64,000 bases of DNA from Gyrodactylus bullatarudis. Taxonomy: Eukaryota; Platyhelminthes; Monogenea; Gyrodactylidea; Gyrodactylidae. The notes under the pieces are model-generated. The model had not been told where the DNA came from, ran no database searches, and was given only the letters and a program-made list of their open reading frames with translations. The stretch covers positions 1-64,000 of the forward strand of contig SSNU01000006.1 of assembly GCA_012064415.1 (NCBI GenBank), in the 5' to 3' direction. The position numbers and the translations under genes are program-made. This document shows positions 54,483 to 64,000 of the stretch, one piece after another. Numbering within the stretch: position 1 is the first letter of the stretch; each line of letters begins with the position of its first letter.

Positions 54483-57400
54483 ATGACGTCCTCTGAGTTA
54501 GATCATGGAGATGAATGGCAGAATGTATGTTTCTTGTGGTTATATACTATAAATAATACTAAATCCTTGTTTCTTTAAGAATTTGGATCGTTGGCGTGAA
54601 AAGAGAAGACAGCAGATAAGCCAAAAGACACAATTAGTTGAAACTTCGAGAAAAGATGAAGAAGAAGACTATAAAAAGAAGATTGATGATATTCGGCATA
54701 ATATCAAAAGAATTCAGTAAGTTCCTCAAATTTTTTACTTGTTTCTCACCAAATATTGTTACATTCGTGCTTGAAATTTACAAGAAAATCTTCAGCTGCT
54801 AAGTTTTGAATACACTAATTTACTGTGAAAAATAAGTATTAATCGATGATAATTATTGTGCATGTCAGTTGATAGCTAGACCGAATGAATAATATACTAG
54901 TAAAATAAAGTATATTATTCTTAATAATTATCGGTTGTAATATCTGATGAGTTGAGATGAGTGATAGATTTAGATGAAACTTTTATTCAATCAATTTCTA
55001 TATGTTTAGTTTGAAAAGGTTTAGTTTAACCTTATTTTCAGGACAAATGTGGGATATAAGATTGATTTAATTGTTATTTTTCAAATAAATAATTTCTCAG
55101 GCTTACGAATATAAATTTTAACAATCTTTTTTAGAATGCAAAGAGTTTCTCTAACTGGTATCTCAACAGAGGATTATTCTGACAACGATGATACTATCAA
55201 ATATTCCAAAAATGATCGAAACAATTTTGCGATCATCTCGAATGACAAAGAGAATTTATCGACTGAAAACAGTTTATTAGATTCAAAATTTTCTCCTGAT
55301 AGACCAATTTTTGTCAGGAAAGAAGGTCATGCCTTGAAAATTGGAGATTCAAACTTTTCAGTTGACATTAAGGTTGGTGTGAATTTACTTTCAATCTTTC
55401 GAAAAATTGATTGACATTTGAAGAAATCATTTTAAAATTAAGAGCTCTGAATTTATTGATTGCTTCTTTGATTTTGTTATCAGAGAAAAAACTTATGCAA
55501 ATTAACTGTATAATTTATTCTCTAAAGTTTACTGATGTATTTTATGGTCATTGCATACATGTCTCTTTCGACTGTTCGTATTTTCAACATAAAATTGAAT
55601 TTCAATCAACATGTTTTGAAATTTTATCTTTAGAATCTCAAGTTGAGATTTATCCGATAATTTAGTAGAAGGAACTTATTTCTAAAATAATAATTTCATT
55701 TAGGATGCTGAGGGAAAGATTCATGAGCCAGATGCAATTGAAATTGAAAATGATAAAATAATCAATGATTTAAAAAAGCATCTAAATAGCTCAAGGTATT
55801 TCAATGACGATCTCAGTTCATCACAAGCAAGCGACGAAGATTGCGGCTTAACAAATGAGACAAAGGAAAAAATGAGATTCCTCAACTTTAAGCTCATTGC
55901 TAAACCCGGTATGAAAAAAGATGTTAATTGGGGAATCTCTTTGAAATCTGACTGTGATGATCCATCTCGAAGGGGATCCCTAATCAGAATATCAGGCATA
56001 AAAATGGGTTAGTTATCCTAGAAGGCTGAGCTTTCTTTGTATTGTCATCATGCCTGGAGGTTTACGCCCATTCTCTCTATACAATTAATCCTAAGAAATG
56101 AAATAATTTTTAGGGAGTTGGAATTATTTATTGATTATTTACTTCCCTGCTCCCTTAAACCCAATATGTATCATACAATTTTTCTATTTTTTGCGTACTT
56201 AGGTAGCAGTGCAGATCTATGTGAACTTAAAAAGGGCGATATTCTGATTTCAATAAATAATAAAAGACTACTTGATTCATCAAATTCATTTCTAAGTCAA
56301 ATTGAAGTGGAAGAATTATTGAAGTCAGTTGTTTCGGATAGTTTACTGCTAACAATTCGACGAAGTGAGGACTCTTCAGAAGTTGACGAAAGTGACATAG
56401 ATGATGATGATAACACAGAAGTTCCAAAAGTCTTGGAAGAGTCTATTTCTGAGAAAACAATTTCACACACACAAGATGATAACCAAACAACTCAAATCTT
56501 GAAGGATGAACTTAAAGGTTTGTGTTTTGAAAATAAAGCAATGATACAAATATAAAATTCATATACAAAAACCATGCATCAATATTTATCGATATTCTAT
56601 TTTTCAGACTCAAAACCTGACCTATTCAATGAGAAAGAGGTAAGTTATCTATTTTTATATTTGAGATGAATTCTTATTATACCTATTTTAGAAAGTAATC
56701 ATTCATCAAAAGTGAGTTCAAATTTTTACTCTTCTCATGGATTTCTCAATTACCCAGTGGACACCATGCACATTCTTTCATTACAGAAAGAAAAAAAATT
56801 TCCGAAAAACATTCTATTTGATGCTTCGACTGGAATCTAGATTTTAAAAATTTGGACCTTCTGTAATATAGAATCTGTATGTAATATAAATCTCATTTAA
56901 GGGATTTTTTTCAGGATGCTTTGAAAGTGTGACCAATATTAATTTGAAATGAAATTTCGATCTACAAAGTTTATAGGATGCCCTATAACTCAAAAATTAG
57001 TATATTCGTGGTAGAATTAATTGATTTTCTCTGAAATAAAAGCATCAACCTGATAATTTAAAAATTATGCCCTTCGCTATATGCACCCTTTCGAGAATTT
57101 TAAGAATTCAAATTTTTATTAATCAAGTTACTTTACAAATTTTTATGTCTAGCACTTCTGTTAAAAATCAAATCGATCAAAGTGTATCATTACATAATCA
57201 AACCACGAATAATTCCTTGGATTCGATCAAATCTGAATTCAAGAGTGAAGCCAAAGTTAAAGAAGATGTTTTGACTTCTCAAGGTGATTCGGTAGCTTCA
57301 AAAACAAAAGAAATCAAGCTTAAAGAATTCAACTATGGTCCAAATGATATCTCCTACAATACTAAAAGCAAAACAAAATTCAATGATGTCATTACAAAAA

Positions 57401-60400
57401 ATTTATGTACAATCACAAATCAAGTTAGTTTTCATCCAGTTACTTTCAAGTAAATTAGAGAAAAAGGAGAAAAATTACTATAGGTAATGACTAGGCCCTA
57501 GTCACTAGGGCATCAAAAAGTCCTTTTAGCTGTTTGAGGTCCATTTTCATTTCTATCCATATAAATGCAATTCAAGTTTTGAAATTTATTAGGACTCGAT
57601 AAGGTCCTAAATTTTGTTTCAGGGCCTATTTTCTATTAAGGCCTATTAGGTCTTAATGTTTATTTCATATTGTCAGACAAAGTCACACGTTAATCCTTTA
57701 TCTAAACAATCGATCTCCTTAACATAAATAAATAAACAAACTCTTATTCAATTTAGTTCATTCTCAAAATGCCGATTGATTGTCGATGAAGCGGATATAA
57801 ATGGTTAAAAATATGTTAATTGCCTGATCGGAATACTTACTAAGTATTACTTTGTAACCCTAGCGTTTCTTATTTGGCCAAATCTATGAGACTGGATCGT
57901 TTAATGTGTTCATTACTGATGACTTTAAAAAGTTGACTGTCAAAATTCTTCTAATGGAATCTGACACTAGAATATATTTTTTATGACAGATAATAATCAA
58001 GATAATTCAATTTGACAAATTACCCAAACTTAAGCATAATAATTTTGAGTGAAAATTTCTTTGAAAGAAGTTCTATGTATTCAGATATGTCCATTTTGGA
58101 AATCATACTTTTATTTGAATTATTCACGTTTTCTTATTATTCTGAACGAAAAAATAATACAGTAGATTTTTGAAAACCGCTGTATTTACATTAGCCAGCC
58201 ATGAGTAGGTTTATAAATTCATGTATTCTTTAAAAAGGGTTAAATAAATTTAGCTCTCACGCTTTTTGAAATCTAAATTCGATTCATCTTCATATCGGGA
58301 TTTATATTCAATCTAATTTTATCTACATATAGATGCGAAACATGAATAATTTATATTTTGGATAAATTAATCCGTCCTTCTATGAAGTGATGTGTAAAAT
58401 GCTAATTTTTTTATTTTTTTCAGACACCAACATTGTCATATGATGTACTGTTACCACCTGAAATTTATGCTTCTGATGAACCAGTTGATGCAATAAGTGG
58501 ATTAAAAATATCCAATTGTAAGTATCTGTTATCGTAATTATTTTACACACACCTCATAACTAATAATAGAAAATTTCAAGATTAGAATTTCTCAAATGGA
58601 TATTTATTCTTCAATAACAGTTACTTTTTTAGATAACTCAGAAGTTGTCAACATCGACTGTGTCAATAATGTGAGTATAATTTTCATCATCTGCTTATTC
58701 CTATCAATTCGTTAGTCTAAACATAAGTTCCAATTTCTAAAGCTTCACGAAGGGAACTCTTCTTTCAACTATTTTGTTTTTATAAGTGTTTTGGATACTT
58801 GATTTAATTTTTATTACTAGGGCAACCAAATGCCTTTTTTGCTTTTATTGTCCATTGATATACAGGTATATTAAGCATTAAAATTTTCTCCTGATAGCTT
58901 GGTTCAAGAGTTGAGTTTGCCTTTTTTCATCCAAAAATTCCTTTTTTACCTTTTTGAATCTACAACTTAAAAAGTCTTCTTTGCATTAAAATAATCCAGA
59001 ACCTCCTTCACAATCTCAGAAAAAATCAAAAATTAATTAAAATATGATATTATACGCTAGGATTTGCACTCAGGATACGGCTTCAATAAAAAATCGAAGG
59101 CTGCTTACTTTAAAATCATCATTCTGCATTTAATGGTTCTATTAACTGAAACGAGGACTTTCAAAACTTTATCAGAAATCCTAGCTAAAAATTAAACACT
59201 CATCAAACTCATTGAAACTTCCCTGTACTCTCCAAGGCTAGAGAAAGGCTAATTATAATAATTATTGACCTTTTACCTATTGTTTCTATCTAAAGTTTAT
59301 TTTCAAGTTTTTTCATGCTCAGTGGACGAATTCAATAGAGTTTAGTGGTACTGATCGAATTAGGAGTAAATTCTCTTTAAATTGAGACAAGAAAAACTAA
59401 AAAGATGTGATATTTTGGTCAAAAAACTTTCCAAAAAAATATTTTTCATAGAAAAATTAGAGCGTGCGATTTCTCATAAAACATGGGCAGAACTGTAATC
59501 CAAATTGGGGTAAATTATTTTGAGAAGTTTCAAAATAAATAGGTAAATTTTCAACTACTTTGCTTGATCCTAACTTCTTTCGATTTTTCATAACATCTTG
59601 AGCTTCATGAAATTAGAAATAAAGTTAATAAAATGTTCTTATCAGCGTAAGATCCTCACAAAAGTTCAGAAAATAAAAGAACAATTCCACCCAGAAGAGA
59701 AATCCCCTAGTAAAACTAAAGAGAATAATGAAGATCGATGCCAGTCAGAATTCAGCCCAACCCCTGAGAAACGTGGAATCCGACCAGTTAAGGAACCTGA
59801 GAGTTCAATAAATTCTCAAATTGACTCGCCTCCCCTTCCACCTAGATCTATGCCTAGAAATTTCGAATTCTTCGATGGAATTCGTCCTTACAAGAAACCT
59901 TTCAAACCATCATCTCAAACAAAACAGAAAGATACCAAGTAATTTATCATCAGAAATCACTTTTTATAGTAATTGGCAAATTTATATCTTTTACCGCTCT
60001 ATTTTGCCTTTGATTAAATCTTTGAATAATTTCAGAATAAGGCAAATGAATTTTGATATTTAATCAAAACTTAACTTGGACATGTTGCAGTATAAATGTT
60101 GATCTAAATAATAATAACCTATAACCGGTGTGACCATTCATTACAAATGAACACGAGAGTTAGATTTCATTTGAAACATTCTTTTGTAGGGAACGTGGTA
60201 ACATAATTACAGCTATAAAGTTGGCAAAAATTATCATTATCATAATTCGTTACATAGAAAATTGATATACAATGTTCCCCACAATCCCACCCTGAAAAAC
60301 GGGATTGGCCAATCAAAGTTATTAACCAATGATGGCATGTATCACACTGATGAGTATGCCCGAAATATAGGCCTTGTTTGTGAAATAACTGGCATCATCT

Positions 60401-63093
60401 TCTTTCTTTATTTAATATGAGCTCAGTGATTCAGCTAAAAAATGATGTTCGGAAACATCTCATAGAATAAAATTTCTCTTTCCATCCATGTAAAAAGATT
60501 CATGTTACAGATCAGAATGACATAAGAAAATTACGAAAGCATACTCGAGTCTGATTGGTTCATAGGGATTGACCAATGAAACGACACTTGTCTTCTCCTC
60601 AAAAACCTACTATCCCGGTTAATATTAATTTGTTCTACTTTCAGGGCGGTTTACTTGTACTTATATTCGTTCTGATTTGTTTTGATTCAAATTTACGATT
60701 TTTGGTTTTGAACAAAACGACAGGAAAATTTCTTGAATTCTTTGAATTTTCTATCCTGTCTTACGCCACAAGAAACCAAATTTGCTAGATGAGATTTTAA
60801 GAACCAGGTCATTATTATCTTTTGATTTTTTGATCATTGCTTGAAAATCAATAAAAATTTGAAGCTCAAAGATCCGTCTATTTAAAAATTAAACGTCAAC
60901 GATCGGTTTCTTCGTCTAAGTCTAATCTTTTAAAAACAACTCTTTGAGATCAATAAAACTCAACCGAGTTTGAAAAATGGGTATTTGCTGCTAAATCGAA
61001 TTTTGAAAAAGTTCACCTTTTATTAAAGTTGTTTTCGGAATAACTTTTTTATAAAGTATTTATTTTGTTTTCTAAAGAAATAATCATTTTGGGTAGACAT
61101 TTTTCTTGTTTTCATTGTTTTTCTAAAGACAAACTAAGCCATAAATATTATGCATGTTTTAATTTATAAGTTTTATTTTTATTTAGATATAAATAATTTA
61201 CTTTACTAGTTTTCCTCCGAGACCCAAGAGAAATTCACGACGTGATAACCACATAAAACTCTGCAACGTTTGTGAAAATGAATTGGGAACTGGGGCACTG
61301 ATGATAATTCAAAGTCTGGAACTTTATTATCATTTAGATTGCTTCAGATGTTGTTCATGTCGTTTGATACTATGCGATGGAAATTCTGACTGTGAAGTTA
61401 GAATAAAACGTGGCAATCTTTACTGTAACAAATGTTATGGTTATCTAACAGAGGAAACGAAATTCTCCCCACATAACACCGATTTCTCCTATACAAATCA
61501 TTGTAGTGAGTAATCAATTCATTTCTCATCACGCTATCCGTTTTCTAAATTTGATACTTAACCTTAATTGAAGAATCGATGGAAAATTCCCGAATAAAAT
61601 GAAATCCAACTAAAAAGTCAAAAATTTCCTGTAATCTTTTTAAGCTTAATAATTATTATGATACATTATAATTAGAATTAGAAAATACTATATTTCATAT
61701 TTGTTTTCTCAGGATTTCAAATTTATTAAGTCTTAAATCGGTTTCAAGGTTTTTACTGCGATGGCCTTTAGTTTTCCGTCAGTTGCTGGACGTGTTTGTC
61801 AGAAAAAACTTTTATCTATGATTTTGTACAAATTTTATCCAATCAGAATGAAGCATTATATTTCGACCTTTGAAAATAGATATCGCAACATTTAAATGAT
61901 TTTTTGATTATCTAAGTTCAGCTTTATTATACTTTTTTACAAGAATAACTACAAGTCAGCCTTCCCAGCAAGTTATAAACCAGAAAGAACGTTGATATTC
62001 ATCATAAATAAGTATTTAAAGAATTTAAAAATGTTGAAAAAAACTGTTTTATATTATTGAAACAGTTTTCAAATATTCAACACTTTTTTAACAAGATAAA
62101 AATATCAGTTTTTAAAACAGGTTGTTCCTGAAATATTTAAATAGAATGCTAATAAAAATAATTTAATGAAAGAAAGATATACGTGAGCGATTTCTTCATG
62201 TTTTTAAATTTAATGTACTATCTTACAGCATTTTCGAATTTTATGATTTTAATCCAATATCACTCAGAGAGAGGCATAAGAAAATAATTTTTTCACATTG
62301 TAACGACAACCTAATCCATTCCATTTCTCAGATTTATCCACTAGTTTTTGGAGCTTTTGGTGGCTTTGGTTTCAAATTTAATTTGAAGATTATGAAAATT
62401 CTAATTATTCTCTCGAGATGTGGAGACTATTCAAGCATTTTTTCAATATTTTTTTGCATCATTTGAGATCATCTTGATTTATCTTCATTAAATTGTATTT
62501 AAGATTAATTTTTATCAAAGCTAATATTCTTGTATAATGGGATTATCATTATCAAGCTTTTTAATCTTATTCAAGTGAAGATTCAAGAGATTTGTTATCT
62601 TTTTTCATTCTAGAAAGTGAAAGTTTAAGAAAGCAGTTCAATCAATCTCAAAGAGACGTTCGATACATTCAGAAATTAACCACAAACACTGAAAATTCCT
62701 TGCACCCGACTAGCATAAGCAATAACTATGCTAGAAATGATAAAAGTAAGTCACTTTATACTACATAATATTTCTCGAATAATCAAAAAGTTGATGCCAA
62801 GTCCAGTTCAACTGCATCTTTTTTTTCTCCCACTCATTTTCTCACTAATATGAGTCAGAGTTAATGATTATTCGCACTCAAATTATTATTTATTCAACTA
62901 TAAATAATCAGAAGATCAATTTTTCCTAGACCTGTTTCAGGATCATCTCCTTCAACCATATCGAAGATTGAGTCTTGAATGCTTAGACTCGCCATCATCA
63001 CCTCATCAGATGCAATCCTTAACGAATGATCGAAAAGATTCATCTAAATCTAGAGTGCAAATACATTCTAGATCGTTTGTTGGATACTTCTGA
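54483..63093 (+). CDS. LMO7: LMO7/LIMCH1/Smash-like PDZ-LIM protein, 14 exons, about 791 aa
   Basis: LMO7/Smash proteins sit at adherens junctions and regulate actomyosin. Exons: 54483-54524, 54580-54716, 55135-55372, 55704-56007, 56203-56517, 56608-56639, 56692-56711, 57153-57423, 58424-58517, 58633-58670, 59646-59938, 61210-61505, 62614-62745 and 62930-63093 (TGA); all phases close. The N-terminus NLDRWREKRRQQISQKTQ matches the DUF4757-type opening of the family. A PDZ domain crosses exons 4-5 (KMRFLNFKLIAKPGM, ELKKGDILISINNKRL). A proline-rich SPPLPPRSMPRN lies in exon 11. Exon 12 encodes one LIM domain (LCNVCENELGTGALMIIQSL, YHLDCFRCCSC, LYCNKCYGYL), closest to LMO7/LIMCH1 LIMs. There is no calponin-homology domain, as in Drosophila Smash. 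Two very small exons (32 and 20 nt) are required to keep frame. The protein ends RSFVGYF; hydrophobic ends of this kind can bind PDZ domains. Confidence 0.87.
57424..58423. other. 1-kb intron of the LMO7-like gene
   Basis: It contains a 15-nt palindrome, gactaggccctagtc (57489-57503), followed by several AGGCCTA/TTAGGAC-type words up to 57655, unlike the AT-rich surroundings. Possibly one end of an old insertion. The palindrome aatacttactaagtatt near 57832 recalls the 21.5-kb cluster. Confidence 0.35.
58671..62613. other. Large introns of the LMO7-like gene
   Basis: Introns 58671-59645, 59939-61209 and 61506-62613, split by two exons. ORFs inside them lack protein features. 60295-60580 has several ATTGG/CCAAT words, including gattggccaatc; nothing else is recognised. 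Confidence 0.35.
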
Positions 63094-64000
63094 GATATTT
63101 TCTAATTTTAATTTTATAACTGGTAATTTTATTAATTATTATGATCATAATTTCATTAACTTTGTATCTTTGGATATTACTAGTAAAGCTTTCCTAATTA
63201 ATAAATTAGTATCATTTGCTTTCTTGCACTTATATAAAATAAAGATTGAAGCTTTCCATGTGATATCTTTAAGGTGATATTTTCAAAGATATTTTACTTG
63301 ACTCTGATAAAAATCGCTTCCAAACTTTCCCTACTTGTTTTCAACTTTATTTTCTTACATCCAATACCGATTCCAAATCAGGATGACTTCCTGTCCTGTT
63401 TACATATTCAAAATTCAATAATTTTTAGTTGTACTTTGAATTTTTACTTCTACTTTCCACAAAATCCATTTCTACAAATAATAATTTTAAATTAAATTTG
63501 TTAATCTTGCTTCTGAATCAACTTTGAAAATCCTAACTTTTAGTATTACAAAAGAAGTATTTAGTAAATAATATTGATTTATTTTGGAAATTCCATCTTA
63601 ATGATTTCATAAAAGCTTGCTCACATTTAACAATTAATTAACCAAAGAATATCTCCAAATTAGCTTTTACTGATGCATGTTTATTGAGAAAAATTCTTAT
63701 TTTCTTGAAATTATCTTGTATTTATAAATCAGATATTCATATTTTGGATTTCTTATTTTCTGAATATTCTTCACAATATTTTTACTTGTATTATTATCGT
63801 TCTAATATTTTATATCAAATCCAGACAAATATCTATCAAGTTTATAATTAAATTATGTTCATTCGGAAAATCCGTTTTTTATCGTAGTATTTCAAGATTA
63901 GTATTTTGAGATAACTGAATGAGGAAATTTTTCAATATTCGAGAAACTTAATATAGATCATATGAAAGTCTCTTGGATAAAGTACAGCTATTCTCAAAGA
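63094..64000. other. Downstream of the LMO7-like gene, no gene recognised
   Basis: Very AT-rich; two ORFs (63026-63277 and 63274-63495) are driven by Phe/Leu/Ile-rich low-complexity composition and are probably chance. Confidence 0.4.

Noticed and set aside
54945..54985. CTGATGA followed by GATGAAAC as another hammerhead
   Set aside because: No complementary stem II and no flanking stem I pairing.
63026..63495. ORFs at the window end as a new gene
   Set aside because: The first overlaps the true C-terminus of the LMO7-like gene in another frame; both are low-complexity Phe/Leu/Ile.

Overview
The window is AT-rich nuclear DNA of an invertebrate bilaterian animal. The evidence is spliceosomal genes with many short GT-AG introns (mostly 54-64 nt) beside a few kilobase introns, long gene-poor spacers, and animal-only families: a MAGI scaffold, a nuclear receptor, a PIAS SUMO ligase, FoxA, a Hox-type homeodomain, a kainate-type glutamate receptor and an LMO7/Smash PDZ-LIM protein. 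The species cannot be named from sequence; a small-genome protostome (arthropod or spiralian) fits best.

Layout, left to right. 1-129: tail of an LTR-retrotransposon polyprotein. 1251-5002 (+): MAGI-like multi-PDZ gene in 12 exons. 5600-6088 (+): orphan exon, possibly the 5' part of the next gene. 8966-15438 (+): NR1J/HR96-like nuclear receptor in 7 exons, whose 3.5-kb first intron carries a foldback insertion with two hammerhead-ribozyme-like motifs. 16263-20571 (+): PIAS-family SUMO E3 ligase. 23785-27204 (+): secreted two-EGF protein whose start codon is split by an intron. 27205-30435: no gene seen. 30436-32367 (-): intronless FoxA. 32368-40315: mostly empty, with a piggyBac remnant. 40316-40542 (-): Hox-type homeodomain terminal exon with a hammerhead-like element just upstream. 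41795-44165: decayed Penelope-like element (RT plus GIY-YIG). 46381-47076: TIR-bounded, hAT-like insertion. 48197-53803 (-): kainate-type glutamate receptor in 12 exons. 54483-63093 (+): LMO7/Smash-like gene in 14 exons, head to head with the receptor gene.

The genes do not form one pathway. Three are developmental or nuclear regulators (NR1J, FoxA, Hox), one modifies nuclear proteins (PIAS), two are junction or cytoskeletal PDZ scaffolds (MAGI, LMO7/Smash), one is a neuronal receptor and one is extracellular. The strongest unusual theme is a set of Penelope-type repeats with hammerhead-like cores at 10.9, 40.6, 43.9-44.1 and 52.2 kb. Exon structures were built by hand from splice signals and reading-frame continuity, so internal coordinates are reliable where phases close and less so at 5' ends.
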